From UBA5239 sp040391785 (GTDB taxonomy: Bacteria > Verrucomicrobiota > Lentisphaeria > Victivallales > Victivallaceae): a stretch of DNA of 64,000 nt. The DNA lies in the NCBI GenBank assembly GCA_040391785.1, contig JBEBXH010000012.1, positions 37,669-101,668 on the forward strand, in the 5' to 3' direction. The notes under the pieces were generated by a model. It made no database searches, was not told the origin of the DNA, and worked only from the letters and a program-made list of their open reading frames with translations. Of the stretch, positions 36,579-45,855 are shown piece by piece. Position 1 is the first letter of the stretch, and every line of letters starts with the position of its first letter. Position numbers and translations under genes: made by a program.

Positions 36579-37415
36579 TTACTCCCCTGAACGGTAGGCG
36601 CTGGGGGTCCGGTTATACTTCTTGCGGAACTGGCGCGTCATGAACCCGGCGCTGGCGAAACCGCATTTTTCGGCGATCTCGCTGATCTGCAGGTACGGCC
36701 GCGACAGAAGCGCGCAGGCATGTTCCAGCCGGATGTCGTTAATATACCGGATCACCTGCGAATCCATGTGGTCCTGGAACAGGCGATTGAGGCTCCTGAT
36801 GCTGATTCCGGCGTATTTGGCGACCTCGCCGCAGGAAAGCGTGTTTCTGGAAAAATTCGTGCTGATATACTCCAGCGCCTTGTTCAGCGGTTCCGGCAGC
36901 GAGCTGTTCTGCCGCTGGGAATACACCTCCTGCAGCAGCTCGAAAAACATGCCCGACAAATGCGCTTCGGGGTAGTTCGAATTCTGCATGGTCGTGTAAA
37001 TCGAATCCATGATTTTGTCGACCGCGCCGACGTTGTTCAACTGGATGACCGCCCCATCCGTCAGCCCCAGGCAACTCATGATCATGTCATGAATTTTGTT
37101 GCGGTAAACCAGGCAGCATTTACGCTCCAGCGACACCTCGCCGCCCACCCGGATCGTCGAATCCTCCCGCAGCCCGTGCGACACGGTGAATGAGCCGGGG
37201 TCCACCGTGATTTTCCGGCCGTCCCGGATGCGCTGAAAACTGCCGTGCAGGTTCAGGCTGTACAACACATAAGGCGTCCGTTTTCCCTTGCTTTCGTAGC
37301 CCTTTTTCATAATGGATTTGAAATAGGCGTGAAACTGGATCAGATCCGTGCTGCCGTCGAAGGGGCGCGGATTGAACAGGAACTCTTCGTAATAGGATTT
37401 GCCCGTGTAAATCAT
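36579..37415 (-). CDS. AraC-family transcriptional regulator
   Basis: The 278-residue product has an unrecognised sensory N-terminal half and a C-terminal AraC DNA-binding domain (CGEVAKYAGISIRSLNRLFQ, then QISEIAEKCGFASAGFMTRQ, ending YNRTPSAYRSGE). The ATG at 37415 (MIYTGKSYYE) is chosen; one at 37469 would add 18 residues and lie nearer the divergent promoter. It faces the deacetylase-like gene at 37529. Its stop codon abuts the structured element. Confidence 0.88.
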   Translation of the reverse strand: MIYTGKSYYEEFLFNPRPFDGSTDLIQFHAYFKSIMKKGYESKGKRTPYVLYSLNLHGSFQRIRDGRKITVDPGSFTVSHGLREDSTIRVGGEVSLERKCCLVYRNKIHDMIMSCLGLTDGAVIQLNNVGAVDKIMDSIYTTMQNSNYPEAHLSGMFFELLQEVYSQRQNSSLPEPLNKALEYISTNFSRNTLSCGEVAKYAGISIRSLNRLFQDHMDSQVIRYINDIRLEHACALLSRPYLQISEIAEKCGFASAGFMTRQFRKKYNRTPSAYRSGE

Positions 37416-37478
37416 GTCTATTTTCCCGGTTTGGCTGCTTTCTGCATATCTTTGGCTGAAAAATACCATTGCACCATA

Positions 37479-37507
37479 TTGCCAAAATCGTCTTTATGCA
37501 ATATAAT
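37479..37507 (+). promoter_or_regulatory. Promoter of the deacetylase-like gene
   Basis: TTGCCA (37479-37484) and a consensus TATAAT (37502-37507) are exactly 17 bases apart, 21 bases before the start codon at 37529. Confidence 0.65.
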
Positions 37508-37528
37508 TTATAAAAAAGGAATTTACCA

Positions 37529-38686
37529 ATGCTGGAAATTACAAATATTCGAAATGGTGCGGTGCTGAACCGGAACCACGGCCGGGAAACCGCGCAATTT
37601 CTCGAATTCGAACTGCAGGGACTGGCCGACCCGCAGGCGCTGGTGAAAATCAACGGCGTACCCGCCTCCGGCCGCGACGACCGCCGCTTCTCCGGCAACA
37701 TCCAGCTGACTGAAAAGTTCAACCGTATCGAGGTTGCCGCCGACAGCCAGTTCGGCGAAACCCGCCAGATCCTCACCGTCGTCTGGGACAAAAAATCGTT
37801 CAAACGCTACAATTATTACATCGACGACTGCATCTTTTTCTACACCGATATCGCCAAATCCCGCCCGAAATCGCTGTTCGATCATTTCTTCCTGAAACGC
37901 CTGCGCGAAATCCATATACGCTACGGCACCAAATTCACGCTGAACAGCTTCTACCGCAACGATCATTTCGGCTTTGAGCTGAGCGATTTCCCGGCGGATT
38001 ACAAACAGGAGTGGCAGGCAAACGCCGACTGGCTCCGGCTGTCGTTTCACGCCTACTCCGAATTCCCCGACCGCCCCTACCAGAGCAGCCGGGCGGGTCA
38101 CCTGCTCGCCGATTACGATTTGCTGAAAAGTGAAATCCAGCGTTTCGCCGGGGACGGCGTCTTCATCCCCCCGGTAGTGATTCACTGGGCCATGGCCAAC
38201 CCGAAGGAGTTTGAAGGATTGAAGGAACGCGGCGTACAATATCTGAACGGAAACTTCTCGGAGGCCAGCGGATTCCGCGTCTGCGACATCGGTTATTTCT
38301 ACGAAAAAGACATCGCCATGTACCTGGAGAAACACAAGGTTTTTTACGACAAATTCACCGGCATGCTGCTGGGCATCGGCGCCGGGGTCTGCGCCAACCA
38401 GTACCCGATGGACGTGCTCAAAAAGCGCCTCGCCGACGCCATTAACTCCCCGTATTACAATGAAACGCTCGGCATGGCTACCCACGAACAATATTCTTAC
38501 GAGTACTACAAACATTATCAGGCGGATCATCTCGACCGCATCGAATATTGCTGCCGGACCGCTACGGACGCGGGCTACCGCCCGGTTTTCTACGCCGAAG
38601 GAATCCTCGGCAACACCGCGTGGGAAAATTCCGTCACCCCAAAGCATAGTAAACGTTTAAAAAACAGGCCGGAAGTATATGCATAA
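37529..38686 (+). CDS. Polysaccharide deacetylase-like protein, uncertain
   Basis: The 385-residue product has no signal peptide. An N-terminal beta-sandwich of about 85 residues (FLEFELQGLADPQALVKING) is followed by a domain with YYIDDCIFFYTDIAKS, WLRLSFHAYSEFPDRPY and GMATHEQYSYEYYKHY, which is reminiscent of NodB/CE4-type barrels with dispersed Asp and His ligands, but the canonical motifs are incomplete. It is divergent from an AraC regulator and precedes a pseudopilin. The enzymatic role is unsure. Confidence 0.6.
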   Translation: MLEITNIRNGAVLNRNHGRETAQFLEFELQGLADPQALVKINGVPASGRDDRRFSGNIQLTEKFNRIEVAADSQFGETRQILTVVWDKKSFKRYNYYIDDCIFFYTDIAKSRPKSLFDHFFLKRLREIHIRYGTKFTLNSFYRNDHFGFELSDFPADYKQEWQANADWLRLSFHAYSEFPDRPYQSSRAGHLLADYDLLKSEIQRFAGDGVFIPPVVIHWAMANPKEFEGLKERGVQYLNGNFSEASGFRVCDIGYFYEKDIAMYLEKHKVFYDKFTGMLLGIGAGVCANQYPMDVLKKRLADAINSPYYNETLGMATHEQYSYEYYKHYQADHLDRIEYCCRTATDAGYRPVFYAEGILGNTAWENSVTPKHSKRLKNRPEVYA

Positions 38687-38708
38687 ACAAACCAAAGGAA
38701 TATTGACC

Positions 38709-39596
38709 ATGAGAAAGCAGGTTCATTTTACGCTCATCGAGCTCCTTGTCGTGATCGCCATCATCGCCATTCTCGCCGCCATGCTGTTGCCCGCATTGAA
38801 CAGCGCCCGGGAACGCTCCCGGTCGATCTCGTGTACCAATAATCTGAAATCGCTCGGCACGGCTCTTGCGTTGTACGCCGACGATTTCGATGGCTATTAT
38901 CCGACAATCGGCAGATACCTCAAGGAAATTCCCTGGACATACAGTCTGGGGTTGTATATGGCCAAGAACTATGCCGCTGCCAGCAATTCGCAAGCGGATA
39001 TCCTGGGCGCGATTTTCAAAAATGACGGCCTGAGCAAATCAATGGGATGCCCGAGCGCGCCGCAGGCGATCAAAGCACCACCCGCGGCCAGCGGTGCTTG
39101 CTCAACCGGTCTTGCATATGGCATGTCGCCCATTGTGGGCGGCCAGTATTCAGATGATATCGGCTCGAACCCATCGACTCCCAGACCATACCGCTACGTC
39201 AAGAATTCCACCTTGAGAAATACATCCAGCCTGATCGCATTTGGAGACCAGGCTCAATACACCGGTGTGCTGTATTACGGCTGGACGAATACGGAATTGT
39301 CGGCGACGGGGCTCTTATCCTATCCGGGATTTTACTATGCAGTCTACTTTGCCCCCGATAATGCCAAATGGACCGTCACCAGCGAGGACTACATACAGGC
39401 GGACACCAGCGGAACGTATGATTTCAACTACGCGATGCAGGTCAAAGATAATAGCATCGCATCTTCGAGCTATCATCAATACATGCCGGTCAACCGCCAC
39501 AGCAGCAGTGCGAATTACGCGATGGTCGACGGGCATGTGGAAAAAATCCGCGCCGGCGGCCTCCGCAATTATCACGTTTCACCCAATATCAAGTAA
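38709..39596 (+). CDS. Pseudopilin-like protein
   Basis: The 295-residue product is the longest of the five. MRKQVH precedes FTLIELLVVIAIIAILAA; the ATG at 38709 follows AGGAA, and an upstream ATG at 38679 would overlap the previous gene and disturb the leader. The residue before the cleavage position is His. The tail motif HSSSANYAMVDG is H-X9-DG. It sits 13 bases upstream of the GH109-like gene. Confidence 0.88.
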   Translation: MRKQVHFTLIELLVVIAIIAILAAMLLPALNSARERSRSISCTNNLKSLGTALALYADDFDGYYPTIGRYLKEIPWTYSLGLYMAKNYAAASNSQADILGAIFKNDGLSKSMGCPSAPQAIKAPPAASGACSTGLAYGMSPIVGGQYSDDIGSNPSTPRPYRYVKNSTLRNTSSLIAFGDQAQYTGVLYYGWTNTELSATGLLSYPGFYYAVYFAPDNAKWTVTSEDYIQADTSGTYDFNYAMQVKDNSIASSSYHQYMPVNRHSSSANYAMVDGHVEKIRAGGLRNYHVSPNIK

Positions 39597-39609
39597 CGGG
39601 AGCAATTTC

Positions 39610-41934
39610 ATGAAAAAATTCAAAAAACTTATTTACACAGTTCTCTGCGCCGCCACCGGAATAACCGCCGCGGCGGTCGAACCTTACGTTTTTCCGGTGC
39701 CGGACCGCCAGCCCGGACAAAAGAGCGTGCAGGATCTGCGGGTCGCCCCGATCAAAAACGTCCGTATCGCCTTCATCGGCGTCGGCGTCCGCGGCGGCAG
39801 TGCGCTGAAGCGTTTCGCCGCGTTCCCGGACAACGCCACCGTCAAGGTCGCCTGCGATCTTTACCAGAACAAACTCGACGCGATCAAAGAGTATCTGGCG
39901 GAGCAGAAATATCCGCATTCCGTGGAGTATTTCACCGGCGCGGACGACTGGAAAAAGATCTGCGAACGCGACGACATCGACCTTGTTTACGTGGCCACTC
40001 CGCCCGATCTGCACGTCCCCGTTTCCGTCCATGCCATGCGCAACGGCAAGCACGTGGCACTCGAGGTCCCCGCCGCCAGAACCGTGGCCGACTGCTGGAA
40101 ACTCGTCGATACCGCCGAGCAGACCCAGCGCCACTGCATGATGCTCGAAAACTGCAACTACGGCGATTACGAACTGGCCGTCATGAACATGGTCACCCAG
40201 GGGCTTTTCGGCGAAACGATCCATGCCGAGGCCGGTTATCTCCACAATATGGAGGCCTATCGCCTCAATTTCAAGGACAAGGACAACTGGCGGCGTCTCC
40301 GCAAGCCCAGCCCGACTCCGATTCTCGGCGGCAACAGCTATCCGACTCACGGCCTCGGCCCGATCGCGCACTGGATGGACATTAACCGCGGCGACCGCAT
40401 GACCACGCTCTACTCCGTCTCCGGCGGTGATTTCACCCTGAAAAATGCGGCCAAAGAAGCGCTTGGCGAAGATACCGAATACGCCAAGGGACATTACGAC
40501 CCGGATATGAATATGACGATTATCCGCACCGCCTTGAACAAGACGATGCTGCTCTTCTACTCCGTCAACCTCCGCCGCCCCTACAGCCGCGCCTATCTGC
40601 TCAACGGCACCAAGGGCTTCACCGAAGGCTACCCCCAGCGCTTCGCCTTCGCGCCGGATTTCGAAAATGACATGAGCAAAGAAAAAGTCGATGCGCTGAT
40701 CGCCAAATACCGCCATCCGGTTTACGCCTATTTTGAGAAAGAGGCCCGCGCGTTCGGCGGCCACGGCGGCATGGATACGGTGATGGACCTGCGGCTGCTC
40801 TACTGCCTGAACAACGGGCTGCCGCTGGACATCAGCGTTTACGACGCCGCAAGCTGGAGCGCCATCAGCGAAGTCTCCCTCCAATCGGTCAAGCTCAACG
40901 GCGCGCCGGTTGAGGTCCCCGATTTCACCCGCGGCGACTGGGCCAAGGCCGAACCGGTCACATATCAGATGCTGAAGCCCGGCCCCGGCGTCATCGAGCT
41001 GAAGGCCAAGGGCCTCGACCGCGCCCCGGAATCGTTCATCGCTCCGGTCGGTGACCAATCCATCAAGCTGACTGACCCCGCCGACGATAATGTCGCGGGT
41101 GCTCCGGTCGATTTCGTCGGCGGCACCCTCCGGATCAAGGACGGCAACCTAGACCTCTGCTATACCGCTTCTGCCCCGATCGACCGCGCCAAACTCAGCC
41201 ATCACGTGAAGGCCTTCATCTCCGTCGGCTCCGAGGGCGGTTACGCCGGTCCCGAGAATGGCGGCCACGATCAGAACGGAGCCAACTACCTGGTCGAAAA
41301 CGGTTCGCTCTTCCGCTTCGCGGGCTCCAAAACCTCCGAGTGGAAATGGGAAAAAATCGCCCCGATCAAGGTGCGGACCCAGGAACAATTCTGCGAAATG
41401 AGCGTGCCGCTCAATCTGATCTCTCCCGAACCGGACCGCATTTCCGTCCGTTTCCGCTGCCAGAAGGATTATATGCCCGATGCCAACCTCGCCGCCCCCG
41501 TACTGACCCCCGGCAACCACGCAAGAAATCCGCAGACCAAACTGGATACGTCGCCGTCCCGGGATAAATATTCCCCCAAGGCCCTGAACGACGGCCAGAT
41601 ATCCCCCCGCATCTTCTGGGCGGACGCCGCCTGGGCCTCGCAGGAAAATGAAGATGATAAATTCATCACCTTCACCTTCCCGAAACCGGAACAGCTCACC
41701 CGCGCCATCATTTACTGGGAGAAGCCGTCTGCCGAACTGCTCATCCAGTACCCGGACGGCGGCAACTGGGAAACCGTGGCCGAGGTCAAACCGGAGACGA
41801 ACAACCGCGTTTCGGCCATCAAGCTCGGCGCGGAATTGCCGAAAACCGACCGCGTCCGTTTCCTCCAGAAACCCGGCAAGGGCCACTCCGAACGCCCCAA
41901 CCTCCTCTGGATACGCGAAATCGAAATCTATTGA
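39610..41934 (+). CDS. GH109-like Gfo/Idh/MocA-family protein with C-terminal binding domains
   Basis: The 774-residue product has a signal peptide (MKKFKKLIYTVLCAATGITA) and then a Rossmann fold (RIAFIGVGVRGGSALKRFAA) and Gfo/Idh/MocA domain. LEVPAARTVADCWKLVDTAE and MMLENCNYGDYELAVMNMV match NAD-dependent GH109 alpha-N-acetylgalactosaminidases, about residues 35-460. Unrecognised beta-domains and a discoidin-like C-terminal domain follow (FITFTFPKPEQLTRAIIYWE, LLWIREIEIY). It is probably secreted or periplasmic. GH109 function is likely but not certain, as relatives include plain dehydrogenases. Confidence 0.82.
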   Translation: MKKFKKLIYTVLCAATGITAAAVEPYVFPVPDRQPGQKSVQDLRVAPIKNVRIAFIGVGVRGGSALKRFAAFPDNATVKVACDLYQNKLDAIKEYLAEQKYPHSVEYFTGADDWKKICERDDIDLVYVATPPDLHVPVSVHAMRNGKHVALEVPAARTVADCWKLVDTAEQTQRHCMMLENCNYGDYELAVMNMVTQGLFGETIHAEAGYLHNMEAYRLNFKDKDNWRRLRKPSPTPILGGNSYPTHGLGPIAHWMDINRGDRMTTLYSVSGGDFTLKNAAKEALGEDTEYAKGHYDPDMNMTIIRTALNKTMLLFYSVNLRRPYSRAYLLNGTKGFTEGYPQRFAFAPDFENDMSKEKVDALIAKYRHPVYAYFEKEARAFGGHGGMDTVMDLRLLYCLNNGLPLDISVYDAASWSAISEVSLQSVKLNGAPVEVPDFTRGDWAKAEPVTYQMLKPGPGVIELKAKGLDRAPESFIAPVGDQSIKLTDPADDNVAGAPVDFVGGTLRIKDGNLDLCYTASAPIDRAKLSHHVKAFISVGSEGGYAGPENGGHDQNGANYLVENGSLFRFAGSKTSEWKWEKIAPIKVRTQEQFCEMSVPLNLISPEPDRISVRFRCQKDYMPDANLAAPVLTPGNHARNPQTKLDTSPSRDKYSPKALNDGQISPRIFWADAAWASQENEDDKFITFTFPKPEQLTRAIIYWEKPSAELLIQYPDGGNWETVAEVKPETNNRVSAIKLGAELPKTDRVRFLQKPGKGHSERPNLLWIREIEIY

Positions 41935-41966
41935 AACGCCCTATTGACCCAATCAGATTAGTGTAA

Positions 41967-41998
41967 ACCCGTTCCAACCCCGGAACGGGTATTTTTTT
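41967..41998 (+). terminator. Intrinsic terminator
   Basis: ACCCGTTCC (41967-41975) and GGAACGGGT (41982-41990) form a 9-bp stem followed by a run of seven T (41992-41998), ending the GH109-like transcript. Confidence 0.9.
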
Positions 41999-42076
41999 GT
42001 CGTTTAATGTCGTTTCATTGTATATTTACATGTATGATTATTTATTTTTCTCAATAAACTATAACCAATTGAGCTC

Positions 42077-42147
42077 AATGATAAATCATTATATTTTACA
42101 TAATTCAATGAAAAATCATTGACAAAACGCTATAATTACTGTATATT
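42077..42147 (+). promoter_or_regulatory. Promoter and twin palindromic operators for GH112-rhaM
   Basis: TTGACA (42119-42124) and TATATT (42142-42147) are exactly 17 bases apart. Upstream are AATGAT-AA-ATCATT (42077-42090) and AATGAA-AA-ATCATT (42107-42120), 30 bases apart, about three helix turns, the second overlapping the -35 box. An ATGAAACC site lies downstream at 42173-42180. The binding protein is unknown. Confidence 0.7.
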
Positions 42148-42226
42148 GTATATAGCATCTTGTTTACATGTAATGAAACCTGTTTATTTCATTGTACAAT
42201 ATTATACTCCGAAGGAGAAGAGCATC

Positions 42227-44356
42227 ATGTCGAAGCAAAAAGGAAGTTTTACCCTGCCGGGCGAAGCCGGATATGAAAAATTGACGCTGCAAATGGCCGA
42301 AAAATGGGGCGCCGACGTCATCCGCGACAGCGACGGCACCGTGTTGTCCGACGAAATCCTCGAAGCCGGTTACGGCATTTATTCCACGATCTGCATCATC
42401 CGCGACCACAACGAATGGGCCCGGCAGAACATGGACAAACTCCAGCAGACTTTTCTGATGACCCAGCCCGTCGTGGCGGTTTCGGAAAACCTCGAAATCG
42501 AGCTGATGAAAGACTTTTTCGCCGGACAGTTTATGATCAACGGAACGCCGGATTCGCTGAAATACTGGCAGGTCTACGACCGTACTTCCAACACGCTGCT
42601 CGACACCGCCAAATGGCGCTACACGAACGGCAAAGTCACGCTCAGCGGCATCACCCCCTTTCACAAATACACCGTCAGTTTCATGGCGTACCGCATCTGG
42701 GAAGAAATTTCCATGTACAACCACACGACCAACAACTGGCAGAAAGAGCACCTGATGCAGCTCGATCCGCGCCACGCCGAAACCCGCGAATACCTGCGGG
42801 CATGGATGGTCAACTGGTGCGAAACACACCCGGCCACCACGGTCGTGCGTTTCACCTCGCTTTTTTACAATTTCGTCTGGATCTGGGGCAGCGATGCGCG
42901 TTGCCGTCACCTCTACGCCGACTGGGCCTCCTACGACTTCACCGTCAGCCCGAAAGCGCTGGACGAATTCGCCATCAAATACGGTTATTCGATGACCGCC
43001 GAGGACTTCATCAATCAGGGTAAGCTCCACGTAACCCACGCCCCCGGCACGAACGCCAAGGCCGACTGGATGGCGTTCATCAATGATTTTGTGATCGGTT
43101 TCGGCAAGGAACTGGTCGACATCACCCACCAATACGGCAAGCAGGCCTATGTGTTTTACGACGACAGCTGGGTGGGGCTGGAACCCTACAACGACCGCTT
43201 CAAAGAGTTTGGATTCGACGGCCTGATCAAGTGCGTCTTTTCAGGTTATGAAGTGCGCCTGTGCGCCGGTGTCGACGTGCCGATTCACGAGCTGCGCCTG
43301 CATCCCTACCTCTTCCCTGTGGGTCTCGGCGGCGCGCCGACCTTCAAGGAAGGCGGCAACCCCACGCTTGATGCCAAGAAATACTGGATCAGCACCCGCC
43401 GCGCCCTGCTCCGCGAGCCGATCGACCGCCTCGGCCTCGGCGGCTATTTGAGCCTGACGCAGCCCTTCCCGGATTTCTGCGATTACATTGAGGAAGTGAC
43501 CGACGAATTCCGCACCATCAAAAGCTTCCACGAAGCCGGCAAACCTTACAGCATCAAGCCGAAAGTCGCCGTGCTGCACTACTGGGGCAAACTGCGTTCC
43601 TGGACGCTCAGCGGCCACTTCCACGAAACCTATATGCATGACCTGATTCACATCAACGAAGCGCTCTCGGGCCTGCCCGTCGACGTCTCATTCATCAGCT
43701 TCGACGACGTGAAAAACGGTTGCCTGAAAAATTATGATGTCGTGATCAACGCCGGTTATGCGGGCAGCGCCTGGAGCGGCGGCGGCGCGTGGGCGGACGA
43801 CGAACTCGTCACGCTGCTCACCAAATGGGTCTACGATGGTGGTGTATTCCTCGGTGTCAACGAACCCTCGGCGGTGGCGGGTTACGACACCTTTTTCCGC
43901 ATGGCCCCGGTATTGGGTATCGACAAAGACACCGGCGACCGCGTCTGCCACGGCAAATGGTCGTTTGACGTCTCAAAAGTCGACGGCCTGATCCCTGCCG
44001 ACGGCACGATCAGCGAAAAACAAAACCTGTACCTGACCGACGGCAAAGCGCAGGTCTTAATGGCGCAGAACGGCACCCCGGTTTTCACCGTCAACGACTT
44101 CGGCAAAGGCAAGGGCATTTATCTGGCGGATTTCAAGGTAAACCTGCCGAATACCCGGCTGCTGCTGAACACAATCCTGTACGCCACCGGACAAAAAGGT
44201 GATTACCTGACCGACAACGCCGCCACCGAATGCGCCTATTACCCGGATCGGAAAATGCTGGTGGTCATCAACAACAGCGACCAGCCGCAAACCACCACTG
44301 TCGGCACGGTGAAAGTGAAACTCGAACCGTTTGCAACGAAAATCATCAATATCTGA
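42227..44356 (+). CDS. GH112 beta-galactoside phosphorylase, perhaps galactosyl-rhamnose phosphorylase
   Basis: The 709-residue product matches GH112 over its full length, from SFTLPGEAGYEKLTLQMAEK and VIRDSDGTVLSDEI through TSLFYNFVWIWGSDARCRHL, YDDSWVGLEPYNDRFKEFGF and ELRLHPYLFPVGLGGAPTF to a C-terminal beta domain. GH112 enzymes split beta-galactosides with phosphate, giving galactose 1-phosphate. Both lacto-N-biose and galactosyl-beta-1,4-L-rhamnose types exist. The next gene is L-rhamnose mutarotase, which favours the rhamnose type, a product of rhamnogalacturonan I breakdown. No signal peptide, so cytoplasmic. AAGGAGA precedes the ATG at 42227. Confidence 0.9.
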   Translation: MSKQKGSFTLPGEAGYEKLTLQMAEKWGADVIRDSDGTVLSDEILEAGYGIYSTICIIRDHNEWARQNMDKLQQTFLMTQPVVAVSENLEIELMKDFFAGQFMINGTPDSLKYWQVYDRTSNTLLDTAKWRYTNGKVTLSGITPFHKYTVSFMAYRIWEEISMYNHTTNNWQKEHLMQLDPRHAETREYLRAWMVNWCETHPATTVVRFTSLFYNFVWIWGSDARCRHLYADWASYDFTVSPKALDEFAIKYGYSMTAEDFINQGKLHVTHAPGTNAKADWMAFINDFVIGFGKELVDITHQYGKQAYVFYDDSWVGLEPYNDRFKEFGFDGLIKCVFSGYEVRLCAGVDVPIHELRLHPYLFPVGLGGAPTFKEGGNPTLDAKKYWISTRRALLREPIDRLGLGGYLSLTQPFPDFCDYIEEVTDEFRTIKSFHEAGKPYSIKPKVAVLHYWGKLRSWTLSGHFHETYMHDLIHINEALSGLPVDVSFISFDDVKNGCLKNYDVVINAGYAGSAWSGGGAWADDELVTLLTKWVYDGGVFLGVNEPSAVAGYDTFFRMAPVLGIDKDTGDRVCHGKWSFDVSKVDGLIPADGTISEKQNLYLTDGKAQVLMAQNGTPVFTVNDFGKGKGIYLADFKVNLPNTRLLLNTILYATGQKGDYLTDNAATECAYYPDRKMLVVINNSDQPQTTTVGTVKVKLEPFATKIINI

Positions 44357-44368
44357 GGAGAAAAAACC

Positions 44369-44683
44369 ATGCTGAGAGCTGCATTTAAAATGAAACTGAA
44401 TCCGGGTTGTGAAGCGGAATACAAGAAACGCCACGACGAAATCTGGCCCGAACTTTCGGCCGAGCTGACAGCGGCGGGCATCTCCGATTACAGCATTTTC
44501 CTCGACGAGGAAACGCTGACACTTTTCGGCGTTCAAAAGCTGACCGACGATAATACGTCAGCGGCGCTGCCGGAGAAGGCGATCATGAAAAAATGGTGGG
44601 CGCATATGGCCGACATCATGGAAAGCAATTCCAACAATTCACCGGTCTGCATCCCCCTCAAAGAAGTCTTCCACATGGACTAA
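44369..44683 (+). CDS. rhaM: L-rhamnose mutarotase
   Basis: The 104-residue product is full length for RhaM: FKMKLNPGCEAEYKKRHDEI, WPELSAELTAAGISDYSIFL, KKWWAHMADIMESN and PLKEVFHMD. It interconverts the alpha and beta anomers of L-rhamnose. GAGGAG precedes the ATG, 12 bases after the GH112 gene, so both are co-transcribed and end at the terminator at 44700-44730. Confidence 0.94.
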   Translation: MLRAAFKMKLNPGCEAEYKKRHDEIWPELSAELTAAGISDYSIFLDEETLTLFGVQKLTDDNTSAALPEKAIMKKWWAHMADIMESNSNNSPVCIPLKEVFHMD

Positions 44684-44699
44684 GCGAAAAATGAAATTC

Positions 44700-44730
44700 G
44701 CCCTCCGGTATTTGCTGGAGGGCTTTTTTT
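44700..44730 (+). terminator. Intrinsic terminator after rhaM
   Basis: GCCCTCC (44700-44706) and GGAGGGC (44717-44723) form a stem followed by seven T (44724-44730). It lies between rhaM and the convergent ABC transporter operon. Confidence 0.92.
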
Positions 44731-45757
44731 ATTTACAGCAAAGCGGACAGGCGACGGAATGGCCGGGGGAGACTTCCATCAGCTGCGGGGGCTCGGTGCA
44801 GTGTTCACCGCGATGGGGGCAGCGGGGGGCGAAGGCGCAGCCTGGCGGCAGGTTGCCGGCGTCGGCTACTTCGCCGGCGGCGGGGGGCGTCAGGCGGCGT
44901 GTGGGGTCGGGGATTGGTGCGGAGGCCAGCAGCAGCTTGGTGTAGGGGTGTTGGGGATTGGCGAAGAGTTCGTCGGTGGGGGCGATTTCGACGATGCGAC
45001 CGGCGTACATCACGGCTACGCGGTCGCAGATGTGTTTGACTACGCCGAGGTCGTGCGCCACGAAAATGTAGGAGAGCCCCATGTCGCGTTTCAGGTCGTC
45101 GAGCAGGTTGATCACTTGCGCCTGTACCGAGACATCGAGCGCCGAAACCGCCTCGTCGGCGACCACGAACGAGGGGTTCATGATCAGTGCGCGGGCGATG
45201 CCGATGCGTTGGCGCTGGCCGCCCGAGAAAGCGTGCGGGTAGCGCGTTTTGTGTTCGGGCCGCAGCCCCACTTTGACGAGAATGGCGTCGACTTTGGCGT
45301 CGAGTTCTTTGCCCTTGGCGAGGCGATGGATGCGCAGGGGTTCGGCGACGATTTCGCCGACGGTCATGCGCGGATTCAGACTCGCGAAGGGGTCCTGGAA
45401 AATCATTTGGATCGAGCGGCGCAGGCCGGTCAAATCGTGCGAATTGAGTTCGCCGAGTTCGACGTATTTGCCCGAATTGTCGGCGTCGAAAAAGGCTTGT
45501 CCGGAGGTGAAATCGAGCGCCCGTAGAATCGTCCGGACGGTAGTCGATTTGCCGCAGCCGGATTCGCCGACGAGCCCGAGGGTTTCGTTGCGGTAAAGCT
45601 CGAAGCTGACGTGGTCGACGGCGCGGACGTCGCCGATTTTTTTGCGGACCAGTCCGCGGCTTTTGATCGGGAAGAATTTGCAGAGTTTGCGCACCGCCAG
45701 CAGCGGTTTTGGCGCGTCCGGCGCAAGGCCAATATCATTGGATGAGTAATATTTCAT
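44729..45757 (-). CDS. oppF: ABC transporter ATP-binding protein, OppF/DppF type
   Basis: The 342-residue product has Walker A GLVGESGCGKSTT, Q-loop QMIFQDPFASLNPRM, signature SGGQRQRIGIARAL, Walker B FVVADEAVSALD and switch His (FVAHD), followed by the oligopeptide-type C-terminal cysteines (PPGCAFAPRCPHRGEHC). The start at 45757 (MKYYSS) has a GGAGG site and overlaps the stop of a 33-codon ORF as ATGA. It is the last gene of the minus-strand importer operon. Confidence 0.93.
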   Translation of the reverse strand: MKYYSSNDIGLAPDAPKPLLAVRKLCKFFPIKSRGLVRKKIGDVRAVDHVSFELYRNETLGLVGESGCGKSTTVRTILRALDFTSGQAFFDADNSGKYVELGELNSHDLTGLRRSIQMIFQDPFASLNPRMTVGEIVAEPLRIHRLAKGKELDAKVDAILVKVGLRPEHKTRYPHAFSGGQRQRIGIARALIMNPSFVVADEAVSALDVSVQAQVINLLDDLKRDMGLSYIFVAHDLGVVKHICDRVAVMYAGRIVEIAPTDELFANPQHPYTKLLLASAPIPDPTRRLTPPAAGEVADAGNLPPGCAFAPRCPHRGEHCTEPPQLMEVSPGHSVACPLCCK

Positions 45758-45855
45758 TGGGACGCCTCCATTTCGCCCTGCCGGGCGACCAGCGCTTCCG
45801 CCGCTGGACCGCGTCCGGGTAGCACCCGGTGGCGAATTTCTTTTATTTTTTTCAT
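45754..45855 (-). CDS. 33-residue ORF coupling oppD and oppF
   Basis: This ORF (MKKIKEIRHRVLPGRGPAAE...) fills exactly the space between the two ATPase genes. Its ATG overlaps the oppD stop as ATGA and has GGAGG upstream; its stop overlaps the oppF start as ATGA, with the oppF ribosome site inside it. The product is basic and has no recognised domain. It may be a real small protein or only a translational coupler. Confidence 0.5.
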   Translation of the reverse strand: MKKIKEIRHRVLPGRGPAAEALVARQGEMEASQ

